64,000 bases of DNA from Rhizophlyctis rosea (taxonomy: Eukaryota; Chytridiomycota; Chytridiomycetes; Rhizophlyctidales; Rhizophlyctidaceae), in the NCBI GenBank assembly GCA_027596075.1, contig JADGJC010000069.1, positions 91,074-155,073 on the forward strand, read 5' to 3'. The notes under the pieces are model-generated. The model saw nothing but the letters and a program-made list of their open reading frames with translations, was not told where the DNA came from and searched no databases. Positions 12,780 through 23,860 of this stretch are shown here, one piece after another. The stretch's first letter is position 1, and every line of letters begins with the position of its first letter. The translations under genes and the position numbers were made by a program.

Positions 12780-14160
12780 ATGGGTGAATCACGAACAGAA
12801 CTGTTGGCATGGCTCAACGACCTTCTTCAGCTTGGGTACACGAAAATCGAGCAGTGCGGAACAGGCGCTGCCCACTGTCAGATTATGGACTCTATCTACC
12901 GTGATGTGAGTGTCATAATGTTAGACCGTTTGAGGCTTTTGTCATGAGTGAAGTCGGAAAACCATTGAGAAGAACGCTCCTGGTCGGGGACATCCATAAT
13001 GGAACATAATCGCATGGGAAGGGAAGATCAGTTCGGGCGTTGATTGACTGCTTCGATCGTTTCGTCATGGTTAGCTTGATCAAGCGGATGGCAACTACGT
13101 GCTCAAGTAGTCAATAGCAAAGCATACCACATCAGCACCAACAATTTGACACATGAATGTCGTCGACAACAAACAAATACTGATCCGTGATGATCAGGTC
13201 CCACTCAGCAAAGTGAAGTTCAACGCCAAACACGAGTACGAATACGTCGCAAACTTCAAGATTTTGCAAACTGTCTTTGACAAGCACAAGATTGACAATG
13301 CTATCCCTGTCGAGCGTTTGTGCAAGTGCAAGTTCCAGGACAATCTTGAGTTCATGCAATGGATGAAGAAGTGAGTATGGCCTTTCCCAGGGTATGAGCC
13401 GGGCATTTGGCCGCCCATCCGCAAAGCGTCATAATTGGAGGCGGATCGGCTATTGCATTGCAAGCAGCTTTCCCAGATATTAATCATTTCAATGCGCACT
13501 ATCACAGATTCTGGGACCAATACTACCCCGGCGGACCCTACGACGCCATCGGCCGCCGCAAAGACAGCCCCGCAGCCCCCTCCGGCATCGCAACCCACAA
13601 AGGCGGCCTAGCCCGCGCCGCCCCCCCACCTCAAGCCACCTCGACGCTGAAAAAACCCGCGGCTTCCAAACCCCTCCGCACCCACACCAGCAACACCTCC
13701 GGCGGCGGCGGTGGAGGCGGGGCGAACTGGGACCGCGAGCGACAGGAACTTGAAAACGAGTACCAGAAGATGTTGCAGGATGTTACGCAGCAGACTATGG
13801 AATTGAAGGTTGGGATGGAGCAGGTGGAAAAGGAGAGGGAGTTTTATTTCAATAAGTTGAGGGAGATTGAGGTGTATGTGCAGAGTTCTCTGGAGACGGG
13901 GACGAATCCGGCGGTGGAGCAGGTGTTGAAGGATGTGCAGTCTATTATGTACAAGGTGGGTGTGCTTTGACTGCGTCCTGAGTTTTGGGACCGTGTTGTC
14001 CATTCCGGGTGGACTTTTTGGTGACTTGAGTTCACACTTGTTTACGACATTTGCGTCATATCGTTGACTGATTTTTCTCCCTTATGTGCAGACAGAAGAT
14101 GGGTTTGAGATTCCGGACGGTGCGGAGGGAGGGGAGGAGGGCATTGAGGACACGTATTAG
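12780..14160 (+). CDS. EB1-family microtubule plus-end tracking protein
   Basis: EB1/Bim1/Mal3 proteins bind growing microtubule ends through an N-terminal calponin-homology domain and recruit partners through a C-terminal dimeric EBH domain. Four exons in phase: 12780-12905, 13198-13370, 13508-13955 and 14092-14160, giving 271 residues. The CH domain is very clear ([59 protein letters not shown]). A basic Ala/Pro/Gly-rich linker follows, then a coiled coil and EBH region with the [10 protein letters not shown] signature that marks the EB1 partner-binding pocket. The protein ends in an acidic tail, IEDTY, whose terminal tyrosine resembles the EEY/F tails read by CAP-Gly proteins. The start is set by the family's usual N-terminus. 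Introns are 292, 137 and 136 nt. Confidence 0.95.
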
Positions 14161-15668
14161 GCGTTTGATCCATATGTGTTGGGTGGGGGTGGGGTCTAGA
14201 TGTTCCTTTTTGTGCTTGAACTTATTTGTCGCTTTTTTTTGCTGGGGTGTTAATCTGGGGATGGCGTTTGCAATGTTTGTAAATACCAGATTGTTTGATT
14301 TCTCTTTTGATGTGGATAGTATGGATAGGAGTCTCTTTGAGGGAGTTTTGATGGACACAAACATATAGGTTGAAACATATAGGTTGCCGGATGGAAACGG
14401 GACAGCGGGGCCTCCGATGATGTTTTTCATTCTAACAGCCGCCCTACGTACGATTGGTAGATTGCCGCCCAAGGCGCGCAAGGTATTTCCTTCATCGTAT
14501 TTGTCAAGTTGGACGGAGACACATGCAATGGACTACGCGAAATGCTCATGGAGCCTTTCCTTCAGACGGGGCAAACTTTGTTGATTTCATGCCGATATAA
14601 TGCATCATCTTCTTGGCCGCCGTGTTCTTGCCCACCAGCTATTCGACATGCCTCCAAGACATGCTCCTTTCGTCTCGTTCCATCGCGCCCAGGTTGATTG
14701 ATTTACACTCGAAAAAGAGGTTGGGGGTTGGATAGTGCCACCCGCCATCATACCGAGGAATGTAAATAAACACAAACCTCCAGCTCCCCAAATTTGTCAT
14801 TTGACAAATCTTGCCAAGAAGAGTGTGCAAGCCGGAGAAGTGTGATACCTAAACGGCAACTATGTTGTAGCCCACGGCGAATGAACGAACCCGCCCCAAT
14901 TGCGCGACGGCGTACACCTCGACCATGTCATCATCTTTTTCGAGCATTAACGAAACCCCCTGTTGCCATCATCAAGTTTGACGATTCCATCTCTGATAAG
15001 TTGGATCTCAAGAGAACTTTCAGTTGCAGGGAAGTTGTCCAAAGAGCTGTGCGCCGTAGCAAAAGGGAAGATATACGTCAAGTACTCCAAGTTTGTTGGG
15101 TTTGTGATCAAGTCGGGTGGATTTGTGGGCGCATGTGTGCATTCTGATAATCTTCCTGGCCCTCCTACTACACCCTTTTCCCTCTCCGAACTATGCAAAG
15201 GTGGTCCTGTACTAGCTAAATGCAACTCTTTACCTCATAGCACCCCTTTGTACTCTTCCCGCATCAGCTCCGAGTCTCCGCCTGGTCATTCGAAGTCAAA
15301 GTCAACCGCATGGCCTCTGGGAGGTAAGTATGTCACACACCGGCAAAGCCTCCTGTGTCCCAGGATGCCCCTGCCGGCAAAGGGGTAGCCTGCTGCACGA
15401 TTCAAATGCCACCCCGGCCTGTCAAACCCGTGTTGCTTTCAGTCCTAAGCTTCACCATGTGTAAGATTTCTGAGTTTGAAGACTTCAGTGACCAAATTTG
15501 GTCAAGGCTTCTTCAGTGCCTGCTGAATAGTTGGATTTCGGAGAACGTGTAGTACGTGTCTTTGAGGGTGTTTGTTGCAGGTAGGAGCGTACTCAGCGAA
15601 CTGCCTGATTTCAGTCAACCCCTGACGGCTGGGCACACTCTGAATCACAACGGGCCTAGAATTCAGCG
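14161..15668. other. Intergenic, no recognisable gene
   Basis: ORFs up to about 140 codons occur on the plus strand (14794-15388) in two overlapping frames, with no domain that I recognise and no clear splice pattern. The region runs into an assembly gap, so a gene could be truncated there. Confidence 0.4.
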
Positions 15669-15745
15669 NNNNNNNNNNNNNNNNNNNNNNNNNNNNNNNN
15701 NNNNNNNNNNNNNNNNNNNNNNNNNNNNNNNNNNNNNNNNNNNNN
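15669..15745. other. Assembly gap (77 N)
   Basis: A run of 77 undetermined bases. The sequence resumes about 50 bases before a long C homopolymer, so the gap probably marks a region that is hard to sequence. Confidence 0.99.
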
Positions 15746-15792
15746 TCTTACGATGGTCTAAACTGTCACCCAACAAAAACAAAACAACACCA

Positions 15793-15810
15793 CCCCCCCC
15801 CCCCCCCCCC
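15793..15810. repeat. C18 homopolymer
   Basis: Eighteen consecutive C on the plus strand, about 150 bases upstream of the CBM1 gene start codon. The exact length is likely to be unreliable in any assembly. Confidence 0.95.
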
Positions 15811-15866
15811 TTCTCCCTCGCCCCATCCCTCCTCTCTCTGCCGCTAAAACTACCTATATCATTTTG

Positions 15867-15876
15867 GGATAAATAC
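15867..15876 (+). promoter_or_regulatory. Possible TATA-like element of the CBM1 gene
   Basis: The sequence GGGATAAATAC lies about 90 bases before the ATG at 15961 and downstream of a pyrimidine-rich tract. Position and composition fit a core promoter, but nothing else supports it. Confidence 0.35.
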
Positions 15877-15960
15877 AAGAGCTCGCATCCGGTCTTCCCC
15901 AAATCATCACCAACAGCAGACTTGAAAATCCCTGTTTCACCTGGCATCAAATCAACCAAC

Positions 15961-16382
15961 ATGAAGACCTTCACCCTCCTTGCCGCCATGGCCCTTACTG
16001 CCCCGTCCCTCCTCGTTCAGGGCGCCGTGAGTTGCTGACTACTGTCTGAGTTCAGTAATATCCGGCACCATAGCACTTTCAGCTTACGGTCCATCCTTTG
16101 CTGCTAATTCATAGACCACCGCTCCCACAGTGCCATGCGGTACCCAGCTGCCGTACGCCCAATGTGGAGGCCAGTACTGGACAGGGCCAACGACATGTGT
16201 GTGTGGTTATACTTGTAAAGTCTTCACCTATATGGTGAGTGTCTCTTGTGGTTTTGAAGGACATGGCCCAACTGCCCTTTTGCCTTTGCTTTTGGGGTAG
16301 TGGGTAATCTGCCTTCTATCTTAGAAGAACTCTAACCCTCATTATGTGTCTTTCATAGTTTTCGCAATGCCTTCCGAAATGA
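15961..16382 (+). CDS. Small secreted stand-alone CBM1 protein
   Basis: Three short exons in phase (15961-16026, 16115-16234, 16359-16382) encode 69 residues; no long ORF reveals it. The first 22 residues are a signal peptide (MKTFTLLAAMALTAPSLLVQ, then GA). The mature protein is almost only a family 1 carbohydrate-binding module: AQCGGQYWTGPTTC, then GYTC, and FSQCL at the end, matching the fungal consensus with its Cys pairs and aromatic face (YW, Y, F). CBM1 modules bind crystalline cellulose, and some bind chitin. They are usually attached to a glycoside hydrolase, and none is fused here. Extra Cys residues before the module and in TCVCG may form an additional bridge. The donors are GTGAGT and the acceptors are ATAG. 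It probably acts outside the cell in plant-wall attachment or sensing. Confidence 0.88.
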
Positions 16383-17151
16383 GGTGTCGTTCGGGGAGTT
16401 TAGATTGCAGTTTTTTTTTGTAGCGTTGGCAATCTAGGACCATGCGGAAGTCTGAAAATTCTGAATATAATGGCGGTCCATTTTTATGCTGTGACATTGA
16501 ACTCACTGCTCTGACATTGGTGCTTCTGATGTTAGGTTTTGCCGAACGGGACTCCGTTTCTTGACTAAGGTTATCAATCAAGATATTTGTTCTTGCAAAA
16601 TGAAAAGCAGTTGGGATGAAGACCATTACTGGTCGGCACTTTTCTTCGTAGTTATCAATCTTACAGACCGTGAATGACCATAGTCGCTCCCGACACTGTT
16701 AAAGATCCACTATGCGGTGTGAATGACAGTCTTCAGTAACATCTCGGCAATGAGATGATGAGTTGGTAACGTAAACCTTTGAAAAGTGACCTCGGAGCCC
16801 AACTCTCGGCGCACCGGCAAGAAATGCATGTTGCTCACGAAGTCTGTGACCGCACCCTTTCATCCCAAGATTCCGGTACATCAGAAGTTGAAAGAGTTTT
16901 GAACCCCGGGGTCCTTTTGGCCCCGGAACGGTGGCACTGCTGGTGGGGTGCGCAGCTACCACAACTGGCCAAATCTGTGAGGTTCCAGACACCCCTGACA
17001 AAAGCCCAGATGAACAGCAAAATTTGGCTGGAGGAGCTGTAGGTAGGAAGAGAAGCTGGCGGGTCACGGCGTAAACAATATAAGTCTCGAAATCTTCCCC
17101 AGCCCGCTGCCGAGTCAAAACCCAAATCTGTCACATAGTCATCTCCCAATC
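16383..17151. other. Intergenic, no recognisable gene
   Basis: 3' region of the CBM1 gene and 5' region of the next gene. Short ORFs on both strands show no recognisable feature. Confidence 0.5.
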
Positions 17152-17688
17152 ATGGCCGACCCCTCAAAACAAGTCGAAACGGACAACATGATTAATGCAG
17201 CCGTCTACCAAGCCATTCACGGCAGCCCTCCCGCCAACCCATCAGAAAAACCCCTCGTAACCGATGACATGTACCGCGCAGCCTTTCAACAAGCCAAAGC
17301 CGAGACCTTTTCCGACATCGCATCCGCTGCCTCCGCCGTCGGCTCTGCTGCCTCCACCGTCGGTCGGATCGTTCTCAGACCTATCATAGCAGGCGTAGAG
17401 CTCATCCAAGGAGCATTAGAGTCCAAATGTCCACCCACTAAAATCGAGCTTCTTGGGACCGCACTGAACGAGGAGGCGGCGAGGTTGGTTGGGGAGTTGA
17501 AACGGTCTCATAAGGGATCAGGAATAGAGGATAAGCAAGCCATTGGGTTGATTGAAGAGGAGCTGGTTGAGAGGTTTGGGGCGCAGGCTGGGGACGCTGA
17601 TGTGTTGGAGGGACAGTTAAGAGATATGGCGCGCGGTAGGGTGGAGCTTCAAGTGCAACGGCTGAAGGAGCGAACTGGTGATCATTGA
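17152..17688 (+). CDS. Unknown 178-residue helical protein
   Basis: Single-exon ORF with a good start context (CAATCATGG). I do not recognise the family. Residues 1-50 contain two similar segments, NMINAAVYQAI and DMYRAAFQQAK, which look like a degenerate internal repeat. An Ala/Ser/Gly-rich stretch (SDIASAASAVGSAASTVG) leads into a moderately hydrophobic segment (IVLRPIIAGVELIQGAL) that could be an amphipathic or membrane-associating helix. The rest is charged and likely helical. No signal peptide. Composition is typical of real coding sequence, and a stop codon precedes 3' sequence with no continuing frame. Confidence 0.6.
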   Translation: MADPSKQVETDNMINAAVYQAIHGSPPANPSEKPLVTDDMYRAAFQQAKAETFSDIASAASAVGSAASTVGRIVLRPIIAGVELIQGALESKCPPTKIELLGTALNEEAARLVGELKRSHKGSGIEDKQAIGLIEEELVERFGAQAGDADVLEGQLRDMARGRVELQVQRLKERTGDH

Positions 17689-18501
17689 TGAGAGTGATGA
17701 AGATGGATGGGAGTAGTTTCAGGGCGCCTATGTGACGGAAATGGCGAGTTTGGTTGTTGTAGCAGGGATGATAGATTGATGTGTGTGTATGCAAGCTACA
17801 CGATTGGTGGGGACGGCTTTGCGTTTGTAATATAGGACAGTAATATGTAAGATATTTTGTACAATGATACACAACGGCCCACAGTGTGTTGGAAGCCTGT
17901 CTTGGAAAGTCGATTGTAGCTCCAGGATGGGCGAGTCGTTCGACCCATACCATATCCCGGGGAGAACGTATTGCCCACCAACAGTCTATGATTGTTCATC
18001 AAGTGCAGCCAATAGGCGCCGACATTGGGCAATTAGAGCCAATCCGACAACGATTTGAGGGAAGATGAACCATCGCTCCCTTCATGTCCCACAAGCACAT
18101 GCACGATCCTGAACTCTTCCCAGTGAATCTTCCACGGCTGCCCTCGGGAACTTTGTTGACTACTATGTATCTAAAATGCAATGCCGATGGAGGAGCAATT
18201 GGCAGAGGTCTTTTAGCACATAACGTCACACTAACCACCCGATTCACCAGAAGAGCAACACGCAAATGACTTTATTACACTACGACGTCTTGCAAAGTGC
18301 TTATGCACAAAAACAAGTAACACGCCCTCCTCTGCCTTATTTCAACTCCGTCAAAATGCCAATACGCAGAATCACAAATCATTGCGCCTACCCTGCCTCT
18401 TCCTCCACATATACGCTCACCACAACCAAACTCGAACGCCATGCAATTTCCCACCATGCAAAACTCACACCCTCCAATCCCCTCACCCACACCTCCACAA
18501 A
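17689..18501. other. Intergenic, convergent 3' ends
   Basis: Between the unknown plus-strand gene and the CCHC-ending minus-strand gene. The 139-codon plus-strand ORF at 18266-18685 lies opposite the CCHC exon and is probably a shadow. Confidence 0.5.
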
Positions 18502-21500
18502 TCACAGCCCATACAAACCAATATCGCCGCCCCCCTTTCCTGACTGCAAATCCACACCAGTACGCTTCGGGCACTCTTTGAAGATATGTCCCCTCTCCTT
18601 ACAAGCAAAACATGCCCCAGCATCCATCAACGCCTCACATTCTTCTGCTGAGTGGCCGAATATGTCCTGGAACGGGACATGTTGATGGCCCTGTTCGGAA
18701 CTTGGTCCCGCATGACCGACAGGAGCACCATCATCCGCCGATTGAGCGGGACCTGTCGACGGACTGCCATCTTTGACTGTTTCCAAATGAGGGCGCTTCG
18801 GATCTTTCTCCGCAATCTGTTCTCCCTCGCGCTTCAAAATGGCGACCGTCTGCTCGGCTGGTCCAGGCGGATGGGTATGCTCGTTTTGATGTGAAGACGC
18901 ATGCTGCGAAGTGACGTCGGTGTTGGTGGATTGTGGATGGAGCATTTGTGTCTGAAGTCGCAGGGATTGGGTTCAAATTTTGAATCCTTATTGTCAATAA
19001 GTCCCCTGTTACCTTTGATTGTGCTGCGGGAAGGACGCCTACGTTAGGCATATTGTGTGAAGTGGGAGACCCTTGTTGAGACGGCGGTCGGACCTGTGAT
19101 GACGGTTGCTAGTGGGGAGAATCGTCTTAATCACCGGATGAAATATGCTAACACGTGCAATTTTCAAAACTTAGATCATCATTGAAGATTGGCGTTATAG
19201 CTACCTTTGCAGGTTGTTGTGGCATGACTTTCGTAACTGGGCAAATGAAAAAAGGATGGCCATTGCATGAGTGCTCCTGGTCATGTCCCACAGAAAGAAG
19301 ATTTACAAAACATACCAGCAGGCTCGGTTTGACTTGATGCTTGTCCAAATGCAAAACCCGACATTTGATTACCATGCTGCTGTTGAACTGGCGTAGTAAC
19401 TATAGGAGATACAAATGTCGATGTTGGAGGTGCGCTGACCGGAGCAGGTGCTGAATTGGCCTGCCGTTGAATTGGTGTGGTAACTGCAGGAGCGACGAAT
19501 CTTGGCGCTTGAGGTGCGCCGACCGGAGCAGGTACTGGTTTCGCCTGCTGTTGAATGGGTGTAGTGATTGCAGCAGCTGCGAACATGGGCGTCTGGGGTG
19601 CGTTGAATGGAGCAGGTGCTGAATTCAGCGTCTGCTGTTGACCGAACGAACCTGCATACAAAGAAGTGAGCTGCAAGTAGCGCAGTCAGCAAGAAACTTC
19701 AGTTGCCTACTTCCTGAGAAGACATTAGCGGCTGGACGGAATGCAGATCCTGTCGACTGCCCGAAAGAGGGTTGGCCAAAGATTGGTTGCGCGCGGTGTT
19801 GGGGAGATATGTCATTGGCCACCAAATTGATTGAGTTGATCGAGACAGCGGGAGTAGCACTGCCAGCGCCAAATGGGCCAATGTGGCTGCCAGGTGCTCT
19901 CTGTACGCCCCGACCAACACCGAATTTCTTCCCCATTGAGTAATCGTTCAGACGGAGCTCCTGCAAATCAAAGACGACCAGTCAACCAGTAGGGTCATTG
20001 ATACCATCTCGATCATGATAAACTCGGCGAGGACCAATTGGAAACAAAAGTTCTTGATCTCACGGCGTTTCAAAATGAACTCACCTCGAAAGACCACGAC
20101 TGGTAAGCAGGCATTCCACATACGTTGGCGAAAAATTGCGGTGGACCAAGCGCTGAGGGATCGACGCTCCGCTCCGAAACCTCCAGGTACGGAGGATTGC
20201 CTGTTCCGTTGTTCTGCAACTCATGTGTCAGACTAGCATCGGTTGAGGCTGCTCCCTCCCGACCTTCAAAGATGAAGGTGCTTCTTGCGGATGCGGACGT
20301 TGGGGTGCTGACAGCTTCAGTAGAGGATCGAGCAGATGCAGCGACATCTGCCGTGACTTGTATCAATCATCGGAAGGGAACACCATTGAATTTCGAACAA
20401 GGGATTATGCTGCCATTCCTACCTGTACCGAAGGTAAATGTAGTCGACTGAGGAACAACTTCGTTTCCGAAGGCAGATGTGGTTCGGGCGCCGGATGCGG
20501 GTTCGATCTGTTGGCCGAATGTGAAGGCGCCAACTGCCAATTGAAAGTCACGGATTTGTAACTAGAGACTATGGGCGGCTCCAAATTACCTGGGGGTGCT
20601 CCCGATGCGGAGGGTTGGACCTGAGGATACTGCGCAATTCGAGGGATGTTTGCTTTTGTGTTCGCTGAATGGGGCTGCATTCCTGGACCTATTCGAAGAG
20701 TTTGATTAGTTTAGACTTGCCATTCACAGATGAGATTCAATGAGCAATGATGTTTGGAGCTCTCCAATTCAGCGGTGTACATCTTGCAGTCCATCTGTGT
20801 GGTCATCTCACCTGTTAGTGGAACCGTCAACCTTGGAGGAATTATGCCTCTTGCGCACAACACGTCTAAATAGGGGATCAGCGAGGATGGTGCGGGGAAG
20901 GGTATTATGCTTACCTCGACTTCCATAATGGAAGGTGAAGGCTGCAAACGGCTTTCCGTCCAAAAGTACAGCCGTATAGGGAGTTTTCGGGTTTGATGGG
21001 ACGGTGACAGGAACCTGCGAGAATTGGAGAACAATATTCAGAATCTCGGAGCTTACCTTCGAATTGCAAGACCATGTAGATCAACCTCGTCATTATATCA
21101 TTATTTCCGCAATCCAGTTGAATCTTCTCATCATTTATGATGATTGGACCGACGATGTCTGGATATTTCGACTGTTGTGCGGCATGAAGTTGCACTTTCC
21201 ATAGTTCAACTCGTATCGTCGACAGGCCGTGTTTACAACAGGACAGGGAGCCAGTGAACGCGAACGTTTTCTCGAGTTCGCTGAAGGTGAAGAGTTGCAT
21301 CGTTGTGGTGCCGACGCGTCGTCCTCTGACGATAGTCGGATTCTCATCCTCATCATAATAGAGCCCGCTTCGTGCCGCCCGACGACTTGAGCCATCAATG
21401 TAAATATCGGCGACCAGTGCACTGCCGACAAAGTGGCGGCAAGCCTCATTGTATACTGCTACGCTATAAGTCTTTCCCTTCTCCGCCACGACCCAGCAGC

Positions 21501-21594
21501 TTGCCTCCGCGTCTTGCAGTTGCGCGTTATGTTCGGGCAGCGGTTGGCCGTCGACAATCACATGTGCCTTAAACCGTTTATCGGGAAGATGCAT
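18502..21594 (-). CDS. DUF7918-like / FG-repeat / CCHC zinc-knuckle protein
   Basis: Multi-exon gene. The first exon (21594 down to about 21000) encodes a beta-rich domain resembling fungal DUF7918: FKAHVIVDGQPLPEH, SCWVVAEKGKTYSV, ADIYIDGS, then TAVLLDG..FAAFTFHYGSR and, after an intron, YLDVLCARGIIPP. A long low-complexity part follows with scattered FG motifs (AFTFGQQ, SAFGNE, TFTFGTG, FGQPSFGQ, FAFGQ) and an 84-bp triple repeat, as in nucleoporins and other condensate-forming proteins. The last exon (18945-18502) ends with a canonical CX2CX4HX4C zinc knuckle (CFACKERGHIFKEC), a nucleic-acid-binding motif. A tandem paralogue sharing the first domain and FG character lies upstream at 23861-25671. 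The role is unknown; an RNA-binding or nuclear-pore-related function is inference. Internal exon edges are not fully resolved. Confidence 0.68.
19366..19617 (-). repeat. Three tandem 84-bp coding repeats
   Basis: The plus-strand string GGAGCAGGT recurs at 19441, 19525 and 19609, exactly 84 bases apart. The coding strand reads a 28-residue unit with the pattern PAPVxAPxxPxFxxP, TTPxQxQA, three times with about 70 percent identity. It lies in the low-complexity part of the FG/CCHC protein. Confidence 0.88.
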
Positions 21595-22375
21595 TGCCGT
21601 ACACGCGTGGGATTGCGGTTTGGGTTGGTCTTGGATGGCGCGTATTTGTGGACTTCAAGGACTTTGGGTTTACAACCTTCAAATAAGTTGGGTAGATGGA
21701 GTTTGGACTGTGGGGAAGTTGTGGGGAAGGTGTCATGGGAATGCAAGACAGCTTGACCACTCCCAAGATACCCAAGCCACACCATAATGAGGGCCTAGTT
21801 TCCACCCACAAACTCAAAAAAAACCAAACCTCGCCCCAATGAACATACATTCTTCTTCTCTTCAGCTAGAAATGATTGCATGTCCTTCCAAAGTCCCATT
21901 CGAGTTGCGTTGTCCAAGTCCACCTCCCTGCTAATTGCCAAGCAAAACGCGCAGAAATTTGCGTCATATCAAGAAACAGCATCACGCAAAGCATCATATT
22001 CAATAACGCCATGTCTCGCAATAAACATGGAACAAAGGAAAAAAGCTCCGCAAAATGCAAATACCCAAAAGAGCCTCACCCCTACGCAAAACAAATAACT
22101 CGACGAGCTATGTATCTGACTTATCCACGACCTCTGCTCTCAGACTTCCCTCTGCGACCAAAATCAAAAGCTACACCACACACAAAAATACCCATCTTTC
22201 CAAGCAAGAACCCCCGCACACAAGACATATCGCCCAATCCTCATTCTAAGTTAACCTTCCGCAAATCCCAAAAACTCCCAAACCTGATCCCTTCAAACAT
22301 TCCAATTCCTGCCACTTCCCCAAATAGAAAAGACAACCCCCCCACCTCCAACACCAATGATTACCCAAACCTCCA
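21595..22375. other. Intergenic between tandem minus-strand genes
   Basis: About 780 bases separate the start of the CCHC-ending paralogue from the stop codon of the Smr segment. It should hold the promoter of the former. The plus-strand ORF at 21876-22484 has no recognisable domain. Confidence 0.5.
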
Positions 22376-23779
22376 TCACTGGTCCCCATTCCCCTCTATC
22401 ACCTTCTTCCTCGCTGCCTCCTCCAACTTCCGGAAGACACAGGTGTTAATATCCATCGCTACAACAACCGGATCTCTCCCTTGATGCCTTCCCGCATGCA
22501 GACATACAAACTGATATGCCGTGTTCCACACGTAATCGCCCCTCCGCAAGTTGAACGGCTGCCTCGAACCATCGCAGCACGTGATGGTAAAGCTCATGTT
22601 CTTATGAGCGGGATACCAACGCAGATAGGTTAGCGGGACCATTGGCTCATGCCGCTCATGAGAAAAAGAAGCAGCCTCATCACTTTCAACAACCCCCGGC
22701 TCATCCAACATTAAAATGATCCTCCCCTCGTTGCTGGGATGTGGTTCCATCCTGATCCCCTCCTTCTTCACCCACTCCTCAACCGCCTCTCTAAGCCTCG
22801 ACACTCCCCCCGCGCAATGATTGCCTCTTCCCGTGATGACCATCGTCCGCCTAACACCCGCACACCTACATTCCGCCACATGCATCTCGAGAAACGACAA
22901 AGCTCTTTGACGTACAGTCCATGAAGGTCAACACAATCAAGGGATCGACGATGATTGTAGTGGTAGAAGATCGCTTCGGCGGCTTTGGAATTGAAGGACT
23001 CCATGTCTTTGAAGAGGCTAATACGCTTCTCGGAAAGGGCATTGGCATCTGCATAGCGGCCTTCGGCATAGGCGGTCTGGGAGGCCGCGGAGGCGACTCT
23101 GCGGTCATCGGCGGCTTTCTGGGCTTTGGCGCGAAGGGCGGAACCGGGTTCGGGGTATTTTCCATCGATCAAGATGCCAATGTACGTCCGGCTTTCTTCT
23201 TCAACGACTGGACCGGGGCTTTCTCGTTCATCTACATCCGATGTCGAAACCCTATCCGAATCCTGCTGATCCGAACGAACCCGCTTCCCATCGCCCTGCT
23301 CCAGATCTTCCTCCGCTTTCCGTTTCATACCAAATTTACATTCCGCTGGTACTTCTGGCGAAAGCGTACGCTCGGGAGACCAAGACCAATACCTTCGGTC
23401 GGAAGTGGCGTCCATCCGGTTATCGTTGTGGTACGGGATCGTTGAAATCTGGGTTGACTCGGTGTGAAATGGAGCTTTTTCGCGCGCTTTATGCGTGAAA
23501 CTATCAGTAGGGAATGAACGCACGTACCTGCAACGTATCCATGGGGACCGGGTCATCACTCGACATGCTAAAAGCGATGTCGTTGTGCATTGATTCTTTC
23601 GGAGCTGGCGGCCCGGCCTGCGAAGCAGGTGGCTGGATGAATTTACATATACGGAATTTGAATCGCAGGATGCAATCCATACAGACATAGAGCGCAATAC
23701 TTGCCTCTAAATGCTCTTGTGGTGAATTATCCACAGGTGCTGAGGAAGTGGAATCGACGCTGAGCGTGACGTGCTCAAC
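22376..23779 (-). CDS. DUF1771-Smr domain protein (or C-terminal part of the upstream gene)
   Basis: The DUF1771 helix pair is clear (ALRAKAQKAADDRR, YADANALSEKRISLFKDME, NSKAAEAIFYHYN), followed directly by an Smr domain: DLHGLYVKE, then LSFLEMH and MVITGRGNH, with the usual DLHG and TGxGxH motifs. Smr domains bind or nick nucleic acids, and eukaryotic DUF1771-Smr proteins act in RNA quality control. After Smr comes an unrecognised 110-residue C-terminal extension. The Smr domain is broken by a one-base frame change near 22903 with no possible intron: inserting one base restores KEALSFLE. The first exon begins at a splice acceptor (23780), with no in-frame ATG before MDCILRF, so the 5' part must lie upstream, possibly in the DUF7918 paralogue. 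Confidence 0.75.
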
Positions 23780-23860
23780 CTGCGGCTAAACATAAATCCA
23801 AGGGAAGGAATGGGTATGCTTGTGAAGGCCTGTCTTTCCAATTACGGGCAACCAAACTGC

